Source of the DNA: Harmothoe impar
Taxonomy: Eukaryota; Annelida; Polychaeta; Phyllodocida; Polynoidae
NCBI GenBank assembly: GCA_947462335.1
Contig: OX381721.1
Span: 37,846,488-37,910,487, forward strand
DNA length: 64,000 nucleotides
Direction of reading: 5' to 3'
In this document: piece after piece, positions 11,577 to 21,830 of the stretch
How the letters are laid out: each line of letters starts with the position of its first letter
Numbering within the stretch: the stretch's first letter is position 1
Notes under the pieces: generated by a model
The model's database searches: none
Told to the model about the DNA's origin: nothing
What the model saw: only the letters and a program-made list of their open reading frames with translations
Translations under genes and position numbers: made by a program

Positions 11577-12553
11577 TTGTCCATGTTGACCCTGTGTAGA
11601 ATAACCTTGAACCTAGTCAAAAGTCAACCATAGTAACTCAAGTACTGACACACATAGACTCTACATAGACTATAAATAATTAGCCTTTAGATATGGTATT
11701 TATCTCAGAGTGAATGTTGAACATATCAACCAGGCAATACAAAGCGTGACCTTCAACCTTAATTTTGACCTTGTTTCGACCTAGATATTATTTCACACAT
11801 GGCATGAATGGAATCAGCAGCCTCAAATTATCTCAGTCGACTACTTGTACCAACACTTGGTTTCCATGTCAGCTCTTCCCCAAGTTACAAGACTGGATAC
11901 TAATGCTCTGGCAGTATATCACATTTGCCCTATTTGACCTTGACTTTTAAAAAATATGTCAGAGTTGAGTTTTAATGCATAGCAAGTATCAGCACAGAGA
12001 TTTCACTGGTTTGGATTTGATTAAACCATTTTGAGGATTTAGCTTATTTATAGCAATTTCAGGTAGAGGCTGCGAATGAGATGATTTAACCATCATCTCT
12101 ATGAGCAGTGTGAATGCATTAAATAAGATCGATAACCTTGTGAATATAGGCCTAGGCACACATCTATTCTAATACTTGTACATACCAAAAAGGAGGAAGT
12201 TCATACTTATAAGTATTATCCATGTTGACCCTGTCTTAAACGACCTTGAACCTAATCAAGGTCAACCATAATATTATCACTCAATTACTGACAAACATAA
12301 TGATAATGACTCTGCAAGGTGAATAGCCTTCAGATAACGTTCCTTTTTGTTTGTGCCAACGTGTAAATGTACCCTTAACAGGTTAATCCAAAACGTGACC
12401 TTTGACCCCAATTTTGACATTGTTCCGACCTAGATATCATTCTACACACAGCAGAAATGGAATCAGCACCCTCAAATTACCCTAGTACACTACCCATACC
12501 AAGTATTGGTTTCCATGTCAGCTCTTACCCAGGGTCCAAGACTGGCTCCCTAA
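11577..12553 (+). repeat. direct duplication of about 330 bp (11577-11902 and 12217-12553)
   Basis: Both copies start with CCATGTTGACCCTGT, pass through an AATTTTGAC.TTGTT.CGACC segment and end near CCATGTCAGCTCTT followed by CAAGACTGG. Identity looks roughly 75-80 percent with several indels, so the duplication is old. The second copy carries TGACCTTTGACCC (12396-12408), another DR1-type site. The first reads GTGACCTTCAACC there, so the site is not conserved. Confidence 0.7.
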
Positions 12554-12554
12554 C

Positions 12555-12652
12555 TATAAGGTGTGTGGTTTATGAGGCTTCTGTCTGCTCATGGAGAAGG
12601 TGGCAGTAAAAGAGGCAGTGAAGATGGTGATAAACCACACCTGTAGGTACTA
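12555..12652 (+). repeat. dispersed hairpin repeat (representative copy)
   Basis: The core is GGTGTGTGGTTTATGAG, then about 55 nt with a GGCAGTAAAAGAGGCAGTG segment, then GATAAACCACACCTG. The ends can pair as a stem with a small bulge. Other copies lie near 23570-23690, 30898-31015, 44210-44325, 49508-49625, 52598-52712 and 59652-59765, with a fragment near 10781. Most are preceded by GGTA(GG/AGC)CC-TGCCTA-AGCACACTA. Two subfamilies are visible (CTTCTGTCTGCTCATGG and CTTCTCCAAGGTCATG). It could be a short SINE-like or MITE-like element; no A/B boxes or target duplications were found. Confidence 0.6.
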
Positions 12653-12719
12653 GGTTGGTCACTTATTTACAGTGAATGAAGGGGTCTACCAGTCATTGTG
12701 AGGATTATCTATAGTAGCC

Positions 12720-13970
12720 AATCTCAATCAATATTTCTGGATTGATTGTGTTACTAATGATCTCCTCTAAACATCTGGGAAGTTTGTTTGAGATATTATT
12801 GGTCAAATTTTCAAAAAAGTGAAAAAACTTTGTAAAAAATAGGGATTTTCCCATAGCAGGCTATTTTTAAGCATGTCCTATCTTCAATTGCCAATATATC
12901 AAAATCTAGCACTATGAAGATTTTTTCCCTTTCATTACATCATGTATCAAACTAATATAGTCCCAGGTGATTAAGAAAAATTGTTGGCAGATCAAAATTC
13001 ATCGACCCCGGGCTTCTACCTTTAAGCATGTTTTAACTGCTGCTTAGAATCACTCTGTAAGTAGCTTGAAGTTCAGTTAGTGTTATCTGAATTTCATTGA
13101 AAGATTGAAACGACATTTCTTTTTGTCAGGATGATATCTGATAGCCTGAAAACACATTGATCTGTCAAAAGCACCTGCTCTGACATTGGCTGCTCCTTTT
13201 ATTGACGAGAAATTAACATTTCAATTTAAAATAAACAGCCATACAATCAGAGTTTGTGTATCTCTTTGAATTATACCAATTATGTTTTGGCGCTTTTTCA
13301 TTTTTAGTTTAAATATGATGAATGCTGAGTTAGGTTACAATTGTATCATTTTTTCTGAATTTAGATTCCGGTTCGTGAAAACTAATCTGAGGATGAATTC
13401 TTGGACAAACAGTATTTTCACACTATTTGCAAAAAACCTCATGCACTCAAATCTAATATGGCATCAGGGTAAGATGTAATGACCGTTTTGGACACTGTTA
13501 ATGTGTTCTGATCTAACAGCAATAATCTATTTTTTGGCAGATGATTACAATCTTCGAGCATCCCAAATTAGTTTCTGCCGGAAGGGTTTCTCATTCCCCA
13601 CACCTAATTCTGAGGCATTTTTACTAGATTAGCCGTGACTTTAATTTCAAAGTTTAGTTTAATGGATCAGAAGTTACTGCAATTAGACACTACTCCTGCC
13701 ACAAGATAAATGAACAAAAATCCCTCTCACTCCCGCCGCTAGGGGAGATTTCCAAGTATCATGTTTGCCCTCATGGCAATACATGTAATAATTTTCCATC
13801 TTATTTTTTTTGAAGTCTTCCTTGGAGGTATATAATTTGGCATTACCTCTTATGACTTGCTTTCAGTCTGTGTTATATGACTGATTTTCTCTGTCAAAAG
13901 TACCTTATGTTTAATTTGTGTCATGGGAAGCTATAAGACCTGCTCATGATAAGCATTACTCGTGCCAAGT
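12720..13970 (+). repeat. segment homologous to 55628-56885
   Basis: The block from TGATCTCCTCTAAACA (near 12759) to GCATTACTCGTGCC (near 13965) matches the block in unit 3 almost collinearly, with small indels. The preceding hairpin repeat and GTACTAGGTTGGT segment match 52640-52790 in the same unit. This region is therefore a partial extra copy of the 8-kb tandem unit, placed before the retrotransposon. The homologous 65- and 70-codon frames inside differ without codon-position bias, so they look non-coding. Confidence 0.8.
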
Positions 13971-14628
13971 GAGCAGATTGTGCTTGACAGGGCAGTAAGT
14001 AAACGGGATAATGTGAAGGGGTCAAAGCACTAGATTTTTAAAACCGTATCGCGACAATAGAGTGTTTGGGCATCCTCTCACCACAGTCTGCTGCTGATGG
14101 TAAAGCAAACTACATTTAGAGTCTTTTCTCTATTTAGCATGTTCTTGAGATTAATGAACAGGATAAAATATCTCATTGATGCTTAGGTGTGCTTGATGTG
14201 GTGGAATTTCTGCATTACCAAGGATCATTTTCAAACGTTGCTTTACAACTGACCATTTCTTACCGCTGGTTATCTAATGACTGAAATCACCCTTTTTCCT
14301 GACCTTGTGATTGCTGAGTCCCAACATGTCCAGTAACTCAACTCCAGATTCATTAAATTTCAATCAGCTTCTCACTTTACCACCTATTGACACATGATTC
14401 TGTGCAGCCAGCTGCGCCAGGTCCACATTTCCGTCTTTATTTCAATACTCCCATCAGCTCTGTATCCCATCCAAGTTTCCAAGTTTCCTGGTTTCCAGGC
14501 AAAGGACACCACACATTTGAAGAATAAATTGTTATATGAGGGCATGCATTTGATATTAATGCCCAAAGGATTCCTCACATATTTTAGAAATTGGTCTCAG
14601 TTTTTTATCTCTGCAATTTCCCTCATTG
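13971..14628. other. non-coding flank of element B
   Basis: This is AT-rich sequence without a recognised gene. Homology to unit 3 stops at its left edge and the retrotransposon tail begins at its right edge. Confidence 0.4.
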
Positions 14629-15179
14629 AATTGAATTGAATTGAAACTTCGTTTATTTAAACTGCATAAAGTAGGCCCAGGGCCTGTTTGCTACATGCAG
14701 TAGTGTGTAGAGCTCGATGTAATGAGTGACATACAGTTTCCCTAAGGGAAAGTTATATGTTCTACACAAAGTGAGTACTTCTCCATAGGGATTGCCCAGA
14801 TGGAGAAGCACTCACAATGAGAGTCTTAAAACTATGTTATTACTTTTGAGATAATTAATATTTTGTCCCGTAAAAATGGGACAAGACCACTGTTGACTTT
14901 GTGGTAGATAGCATATTATACTTGTGTTTTGGGATATAATCCCAACATAACTTATATACAATAAAACATTGGTAAAGAAATAAGGCTAGATGTTATTAGC
15001 CAAGACACGATGTTGTGTGTCTGTAAGCACGATGTTAGTGTGCATGACATATTGTGCTAAGATGTGTATAGCACATGTCACATAATGAGCAAATTATGAG
15101 ATGTATACTAGTAGTTTTCTTTTTTGTGTGTGGAGGGGGGGAGACATAACCCTCACAGATGTTGTTGTGTAGGGGGGTA
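14629..15179 (-). other. 3' UTR and TTCAA-repeat tail of element B
   Basis: About 550 bp lie between the ORF2 stop and the end of the element. Just inside the tail, GTTTAAATAAACGAAG is seen on the reverse strand. CR1-group reverse transcriptases recognise their own 3' end including the short repeat, so this is the likely priming template. Confidence 0.7.
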
Positions 15180-18035
15180 CTAGGTAGTGCATTTGTCCAA
15201 ATAAAATTGTTTGTTCCAACTCTGGAATTTGACAATAGTATCAATATTTCTAGTGTCAACTGTTAGGTCATTCCAGATATTGGGTAATCTATACTCTAGG
15301 CTCTTTCTATAGAAGGGGTCTTTGGGCCATGTAATCTTTAGAAGCTTACCATCATGTGCCCTAGTATTGATATTTCTTTTATCAATATTATCATCTAATA
15401 GAGAAACTTTGAAGGCTGCTGTATTCAGATGCATCTGTCTACGGTCCGACAAAGTATTCACCTTGGCCTTGCTTTGCAACTTAACTATGTCCCTTTTATC
15501 CTCATCAAGGTAATAGGATGTCTTGAGTCCCCTATCAAAGGCGCTCTGGAGCTGATCCAGCAAGGTTTTATTGGTAGTGCAATATATAATATCTCCATAA
15601 TCAATCACAGGAAGAATCATGCTCTTTACCACTCTGAGTGCCGATTCATCAGTTAGTGAAGGCCTCTCCCTTCTGAATAGATAGGTTTTGAAATTTACAC
15701 TTTTAAGTAGAATTTTGGTATGCTCTTTAAAATTAAGGAGGTGATCTAAAGTCATGCCTAAATATCTATATGAGTTTGTGGTTGCTAGGTTGATGCCAGC
15801 TATTTTTAATATGGGTTTTTGTGATTTTCTTGCTATTGCATCAGTGGCAAAGTGCATGACCTTAGTTTTCTTTGTGTTAAGAGAGAGCTTGTTACTTTCA
15901 CACCATGTAAAAACCCTATGTAGGTCTTCATTAATAGTTGCTTGTAAATTAGGTGTGTTCAAGTTTTGCTCCATGTATAGAACCGTATCATCTGCATAAT
16001 GTTGGCAGGAGAGGTCCTTGAGAACACAATGGAGGTCATTAATATATATAATAAACAATAGGGGGCCCAAGACAGAGCCCTGCGGCACTCCGCAGTCAAT
16101 AGGGTGAGGGGGTGATATAATACCATTGGCACAGGTAGATTGAACCCTTTCAGACAGGTAATTTTGGATTAATTTAACAAGATTTAAGTGTAATCCTAAT
16201 TTTTTTAATTTTTGAATAAGAATATTGTGATTTATTGTATCAAATGCTTTCCTTAAGTCTAGAAATATGGCAGTGGTTGTTAATTCTCTATTGACTGCAT
16301 TTCTAATGGAATTTGTAAATTTGGTAAGGCTATCTATTGTGGATCTCTGGCTTCTGAACCCGTCCTGTGTGTTGGTTAGTATATGACTATCATTTAGGTG
16401 AGAAACTAATTGTCTGTGCATTACCTTTTCAATAAGCTTAGTTGGAAGTGGTAAAATGGAAATAGGCCTAAGGTTGTTAACGTCTGATGGATCGCCACCC
16501 TTCGGCAGGGGCTTTACCATTGCCTTCTTCCATTCCCTAGGGTATCTAGAGGTAGATATTACCAGGTTTAGCATATGAACAAATTTGTCAGGCATGGACA
16601 ATATACAGTCTTTTAATACTTGAGAAGAGATGTGGGTTACTCCTGAGGATTTGTTAGTATTTATTTTTTTGGCTAGTTTAATGACATCCATTTCATTAAC
16701 AGGTGTAAGGTTAAAGTTAGCATCTATTTCTGTTCCATCAAAAGTCCAAGGAGTGTTTTGGTTTGCAGCAAGGTTGGCTCCTATTGTGGCAAAATATGTA
16801 TTAATGTATTCAGCAATATCATTAGTAGGGACAGGGTTAGTGGTGGTTTGATCTATGAGACTAAAGCTAGTGGATGATAATTTAGGGTTAATTACTGCAT
16901 TTACTGCTTTCCAGTATTTACGTGCATCTTTTAGGTGAGTATCAATTAAATTCTTGTGTTATCTATTTTTAGCTATTTTGCACTGTTTTTTTGTGTAATT
17001 TCGTAGGTAAATGGCAATATTATAATCATCTGTATTTAATGTCTTCTTATATTTTTTCATAGCAAGGTTTTTGTCCTTAATAAGTGAGAGCAGGCCAGCA
17101 TCAAGCCATTTGGCCTTAGCATGTCCAATATTGAATTGTTTTACCGGGCAGTAAAGATCAAGTAGTCGGGTGACGGTTGAGGTGTATAACTCCCAGGCTA
17201 CATTGGGATCTTCACATGCATAGAAGTTGTTCCAATCCTGGTTGGATAATTCATTTGTAAAAGCAATAGGAGAGTAGTCCTTGTAGGACCTGCCAATGAA
17301 ACATAATTTCTCTTGGGGCAATTTAGTATGCTTGCGAGTGAAAAAAATCATTTCATGGTCAGACAGATTCATTGTAGCAGTGCCACTGTTGACAACATGA
17401 ATGGAATTCGTCATGATTAAATCAATAGTAGTATGATTCCCATTTATGTTAAAGCGAGTGACCTGCTTTATTAGCTGCCTTAGACCAAGGTGAGCACACA
17501 TGTTTCTGACCTTTACCTTATTAGGACTAAACCTGATAAAATCAGTATTGAAATCACCCATTATATATGATTCAGGATATTTATCAGAGTCAATATTGTT
17601 AAATGCATCAGATAATGTGGTAATGGCATTAGCCAAATTACTTGAGGGTGGTCTATATGTGTTAGCTATGACTAGCCGTCTCATGTTGGGGTTAGAAATG
17701 ACGATCCATTGGAGCTCGATATCATCATTGCTAATATTGTATCTGGCCAGCTCTGAATCAGAATATGTAACACCATGCTTTATATAGGTGATCAGACCAC
17801 CTCCACGTCCTGCAACCTGCCTGTCCAGTCTAGAGATATTATAGCCTGGGATATCCACCTTGCTATTGGGTATTTTTTCAGTCAGCCATGATTCACCAAC
17901 ACAGAAATAATGGAAGCCAGAATTCATTAGGTATTGTCTGAAAAGGTCCATGTTAGTATTAGCCATGATGCTTCTTATATTTAAATGGCCGAAATGTATG
18001 CCCTTGACCCCTGTAAGATCAAGCGTAGGAGCCAT
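15180..18035 (-). CDS. ORF2: APE-type endonuclease and reverse transcriptase, one in-frame stop
   Basis: About 950 codons in one frame, the normal length for a CR1-type ORF2. The first 230 residues form an apurinic-type endonuclease with its key motifs: H-L-N-I-R-S, G-E-S-W-L, Y-R-P-P, G-D-F-N and S-D-H. The reverse transcriptase follows with L-R-P-I-S, F-L-D-L-R-K-A-F-D (first catalytic Asp), G-V-P-Q-G-S-V-L-G-P and Q-H-Y-A-D-D-T-V-L-Y (catalytic pair). It would nick the target and copy the element RNA in the nucleus. A TAA at 16959-16961 (codon 359) interrupts the linker between the domains. The frame continues open on both sides, so it is a single nonsense change and not a frameshift. The copy is probably inactive unless the stop is read through. 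Confidence 0.92.
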
Positions 18036-19268
18036 GAATGAATGTTATAATAGGACTGCACCTTCCCAATACCCCCTGGTTTTGGCCATGTCTCTCCACC
18101 ACCACACACCTTCTACTGTACCAATTGGTAGGCAGGCTATTGCATTTCTCGCAGCCTGGGTACATCAAATATTATCTCATAAAAATCGAGAGGAGGGAGT
18201 TGTACATGGGGCCGGACTCCATGCTTGCATTAGCATGGAAATAGGAAATAATACAATTACAATGGGGTTAATTAATATATATACCTCAAGGGGTTATTGG
18301 ACATATAGAAATTGTCCAAAAGGTACTGGAACAGTCTTACCGTGTATAAGGGGAAGAAATGACCAAGGTTAGTAGAGTCCATAGCAGCTCAGCTCTAGAG
18401 TTCATCTGGGTGACACCAGGTGGCTGCACATAGGCGAGGTGAATACACGCTCAGTCTTTGCCCTCAGGATTAGTATACTACAATGTAATGGTGGCATTTC
18501 ATAACAAAGTACAACATACAAGATTATATTTGCGCGATTTTAATTAATAATTATATCCAGGAGGACAACTTAATAAGTCCATTTATAGAAGTAAACAAGT
18601 ATGTATCTATTATATGTACTTGAGAGTCTTTAGTATCATACGATTGTACTAAAAGTGTTCATTCAAGATAGGTTATCTAAGGTAGTGCTGGGGATGAATT
18701 CTGATGATCCTGTACTGTGGGTGCCCGCAATCATTACCTGCCCGGTGCACAGGACAGGTCAGTGTCTGAAAAACATGAAAAGTATATGTTTAATTAAATC
18801 AGTAGTATTTATGGATTCAATTGTAATTTTAGTATACCCATCAAAATATGGAGAATTCTCCCTACATTCTGACTCGTCAGGGATAATGTCCAATGATAGG
18901 CTACCATATATCATCGGCATTCCAAATGATGACCCCTTACAGGGCCATTTCATAAGAAAGGATCCTATATGATGTTAGAATGCAACTGTCATCTAACTGA
19001 CCTATTGCGTTAAGAGATCAACATATAGATCAAAAATAAGCAGACCCGGCGCCAACCCTTTTTTAAGGCTGTCATTTTACTGACCCACCTTGATTAGCCC
19101 CAGGTAAAGTTAATTTTGTGCCGACCATATGGAAATGCAACATAATTACAATCTACTACCATAATTTAATTTAGTCATTCAGAGAGATTATTTTAGGCTT
19201 ATATTATTAAATAATTTCATTTAATTTTTTTACTGGGAATTAATTTAGAAGTGTGCAACCTGTAATGT
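18036..19268 (-). other. 1.2-kb spacer inside element B between SGNH ORF and ORF2
   Basis: Non-coding sequence separates the SGNH stop from the ORF2 start; related elements usually have far shorter gaps. Frames of 64-105 codons on either strand match nothing recognised. It could be an insertion, the remains of a longer ORF1b, or an internal promoter or translation element for ORF2. No terminal repeats that would mark a nested insertion were seen. Confidence 0.5.
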
Positions 19269-20024
19269 CTATAGCAATTGGAGTGGATTGACGTATGGGG
19301 CTGGCGGTGGAGGTGGTGGCGGCGGCAGGACAGCCACTGCAGGTGGAAGCGGAGCAAAGTAGTCTCTTGCCATAATAGCGTTATTAGCAAGAATCTTCGC
19401 CCACTCAGCTTTGGACAGTTGGTCGGGGTGCAGTCCATCAGGGTGCTTTCGGTGCTTGTGTGTGTATTTGTTCCTCTTCCACACATGTATAACATCAGCG
19501 ACCTTGGGACCGGGGCAGCCCACCTCTTTGTTCATATCCATTATGATCTCATTTAGGAGAATAATAGCACTGTCATATACCCTTTGCTCATGAGCATACT
19601 CTCCCGGCACCATATTAAATTGGCTGAAATTGGGACCAGGTAGTGTAGCTAGTAGCATAGGCTGGTTTCTGGCCTGCATGGCAGCTTTAAACCCTTCATA
19701 TTTACCCACCATAATTTCCAAGAAATTACCTTCCTCTGAGAATACAGGTGAGATGCGTCGAGTACCATTTGGTAGATGATGCAGCCGGGTGGTATCATTT
19801 ACACCTACGGCAGGTAGCACTAAATCATAATGCCCGGTGTCCAGCAGACTGCTTGTCTCCTCCAGTAGGGATTCAATAGTAGCGCCTTTGACACAGGTAA
19901 AGTACATCCGTATGGAGGGTGCTTTCAGTGCTAAAGTGTTGTCAGCTAGGCTCTGGAGACCTTTGCCTCGGCTATCCATTGGTACCAATACATCGAAGAA
20001 GGGAATATTAGGGGGTGCCGCCAT
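19269..20024 (-). CDS. SGNH/GDSL-type hydrolase ORF of element B
   Basis: 251 residues. Block I is D-S-R-G-K-G-L with candidate nucleophile Ser18, block II has Gly47, block III is G-V-N-D with Asn76, and block V is D-G-L-H with Asp196 and His199. The full SGNH set is therefore present. Esterase domains of this family are known in the ORF1 region of CR1-like retrotransposons, where their substrate is unsettled. The C-terminus carries a nine-proline run (around 234-242). The start ATG lies 22 nt after the NADAR ORF stop in another frame, so termination-reinitiation on a polycistronic RNA is a likely way to make it (inference). Confidence 0.82.
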   Translation of the reverse strand: MAAPPNIPFFDVLVPMDSRGKGLQSLADNTLALKAPSIRMYFTCVKGATIESLLEETSSLLDTGHYDLVLPAVGVNDTTRLHHLPNGTRRISPVFSEEGNFLEIMVGKYEGFKAAMQARNQPMLLATLPGPNFSQFNMVPGEYAHEQRVYDSAIILLNEIIMDMNKEVGCPGPKVADVIHVWKRNKYTHKHRKHPDGLHPDQLSKAEWAKILANNAIMARDYFAPLPPAVAVLPPPPPPPPAPYVNPLQLL

Positions 20025-20046
20025 GCTCCTGTCGGTGAGGGTTGTT

Positions 20047-21663
20047 CTACGTATCAGGGTCGACTGCTCCAGTCAAATCCACAGGTAGAATGTTTTTCCT
20101 CACCCTCATGAGTAGCTGTCCGCAGAGATTTTGCCCGGTACGACTTGCTGCTCCATTCAGTTCGCCGTCGGTGAGCAGGCATCCCGTCCCAAATACATCA
20201 TCTTTTACACACTCTAGCAGCGTTTTCCCCTTGGTTTTCAGTAGGGCCTGTCTGCATATGTCAACCTGCGTGAATTTGGCAAGCTGAACGTTGTAGAGAG
20301 TGTCCTCTTGCCCAGCTATCCATTTCGGGTCTTTGGAGATTTTCCTGCATACACGCTTCACGTCGTACCCGTCAGCCTGTAGCATTACACGCTCAGCCAG
20401 AGAGGTAGCGCCTATTAATAAGCACATTTGGTGGTGATAGGCCTGCTCTGCGGGATGATACCACTTTAGGTTGTACTTGAAGTATGCTGGATACATATTT
20501 GAGAGCGGACTGTGATGGGATTGGAAGCCAACCCCGCATTTAAATTCTAGGGTCTTAGCTGTTGCTGGCAATACATTTTCTGGGATATCATCAAAGTTCT
20601 CCATTGTATAATGATTGCCCTCAATTACAACCCCTTTGCCTTTCAGGGATGACTGGATGTTCAACGATTTGGCTCGGGCAGAAATGATACGGAAATCCCT
20701 TTGTTGGTTTTCCTGTAGTGGTGTGTAGTCATCTGTAACCTGCAGACCGTGCCACTGGGGGAGGGTTTTGAGCTTTTTAATATGATTATAGATCGTACCC
20801 TTACAGCCCGGGTGAGTGAACACCACCTTAATTGGTCTCTTAGCGTCCGCTGGGGGTTTGGGGCCCTGCCTGTGTACCGAGGAGATGTCAGCGTGGGTTA
20901 AATTTGTACCAAGGTCACTTAGTAGCTTTATAACCGATGTGCGTGCATTGGGGTGATCGGTCTCCTTTAACCCTTTGAGTATCATGCCACACTTTCTCCC
21001 ATCGACATTAGATTCTTCTAATTGATTGATAATTGTAGCAATTTTCATCCCATTAATAGAAGAGACCTTCTCCAGTTGCTCACATTTATCATTAATGTCA
21101 AGAAAGTCGTCGATTTTTTCTTCTAAATCGAGAAATTTATCAAGTTTGGCCTCGATTTCAGACAGTTTAGCATCGTTAATGCTATCAAGTTTTCTCTCAA
21201 GGTTTACAAGTCTTTGTACATCAAAGGAATCTATCCTATCCTCCAGTACCTCTAGTCTATCCTTGTGATTGTCAATGGATGACTCATGTCCCTCTACCTG
21301 TTTCAGAATACGATCTAAATGTGAGGCATTACTAGCAGCAGTAGTAGAAGCCTTATGTAACTGCTCTGTAACACCGCTAAGAGTATCAGCTACTTCTTTC
21401 ATTTTTTGAGAAAAGTAGGTCTCCAATTCAGTGATATTTGTGCATCGACCCCCATCAGGTTTAGGGGGGGACAATACAAATTTGGTTATTTTGCCAAAAA
21501 TAGACTCATTGTTAGTCTCAGGTAGGGGTGAGGTTACCTTGACGTGGTTGTGCTGGGGCATGTTGGTGGCAGTGGCGGCCATGGTTCCTTTGTTAGGCGG
21601 CTCGGCAGTGGGAATGGCGCGGCGAGAATTTAGAGTTGTCCTCCTGGTTTGATCCGAAGACAT
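20047..21663 (-). CDS. ORF1: coiled coil, RRM-like region and C-terminal NADAR domain
   Basis: 538 residues. Residues 1-70 are basic and low-complexity. About 75-220 is a long heptad-rich coiled coil. About 226-300 resembles the RRM-like core of ORF1 RNA chaperones (G-M-I-L-K-G-L-K-E, then S-S-V-H-R-Q-G and I-K-V-V-F). About 305-360 fits the small C-terminal domain. Residues 380-525 match the NADAR (YbiA-like) family: S-P-L-S-N-M-Y-P, H-P-A-E-Q-A-Y, A-K-F-T-Q, D-D-V-F-G-T-G and G-Q-N-L-C-G-Q-L-L-M-R-V-R. NADAR proteins are N-glycosidases acting on ADP-ribose-type or riboflavin-pathway substrates; some reverse ADP-ribosylation of guanine. The first part would bind element RNA as a trimer. The NADAR part may counter an ADP-ribose-based host defence (inference). 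The domain is complete in length, so it is unlikely to be passive debris. Confidence 0.85.
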   Translation of the reverse strand: MSSDQTRRTTLNSRRAIPTAEPPNKGTMAATATNMPQHNHVKVTSPLPETNNESIFGKITKFVLSPPKPDGGRCTNITELETYFSQKMKEVADTLSGVTEQLHKASTTAASNASHLDRILKQVEGHESSIDNHKDRLEVLEDRIDSFDVQRLVNLERKLDSINDAKLSEIEAKLDKFLDLEEKIDDFLDINDKCEQLEKVSSINGMKIATIINQLEESNVDGRKCGMILKGLKETDHPNARTSVIKLLSDLGTNLTHADISSVHRQGPKPPADAKRPIKVVFTHPGCKGTIYNHIKKLKTLPQWHGLQVTDDYTPLQENQQRDFRIISARAKSLNIQSSLKGKGVVIEGNHYTMENFDDIPENVLPATAKTLEFKCGVGFQSHHSPLSNMYPAYFKYNLKWYHPAEQAYHHQMCLLIGATSLAERVMLQADGYDVKRVCRKISKDPKWIAGQEDTLYNVQLAKFTQVDICRQALLKTKGKTLLECVKDDVFGTGCLLTDGELNGAASRTGQNLCGQLLMRVRKNILPVDLTGAVDPDT

Positions 21664-21830
21664 ATCTAATCCTATTGAACACAGTATGGTCCTGGCACCT
21701 TTATAGTTCCGTGTATATGAAAATTAATCCAATATTATGAGATTAACCCATGTAATAGCTAAGGTAACACGGAGCCCGGCACAGACGCGTCCTCTCCTAC
21801 TCGCTGCTCATTCTCCTCAATAACACACAA
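21664..21830 (-). promoter_or_regulatory. presumed 5' UTR/internal promoter of element B
   Basis: Non-LTR elements carry their promoter in the 5' UTR. This stretch lies between the ORF1 start and the point where homology with the tandem units begins. No specific motif was identified; the exact 5' end is uncertain by some tens of bases. Confidence 0.4.

Larger units (their letters stand above)
14629..21830 (-). mobile_element. near-complete CR1-like retrotransposon with NADAR and SGNH ORFs (element B)
   Basis: On the reverse strand the order is: 5' UTR of about 170 bp, ORF1 (coiled coil, RRM-like, NADAR; 21663-20047), SGNH hydrolase ORF (20024-19269), a 1.2-kb gap, ORF2 endonuclease-reverse transcriptase (18035-15180), a 3' UTR of about 550 bp, and a tail of TTCAA units (forward strand TTGAATTGAATTGAATTG at 14629-14646). 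The microsatellite tail, the esterase and the APE/RT order all fit the CR1 group. The 5' border is placed at about 21830 because homology to the tandem units starts there. All ORFs are nearly intact, so the copy is young. No target duplication was found, as is common for CR1. Confidence 0.88.

Noticed and set aside
13282..13479. Forward frame with a homologous frame at 56171-56383, possible conserved small protein
   Set aside because: The DNA is duplicated and differences are not concentrated at third codon positions. Reading is lost by indels at both edges.
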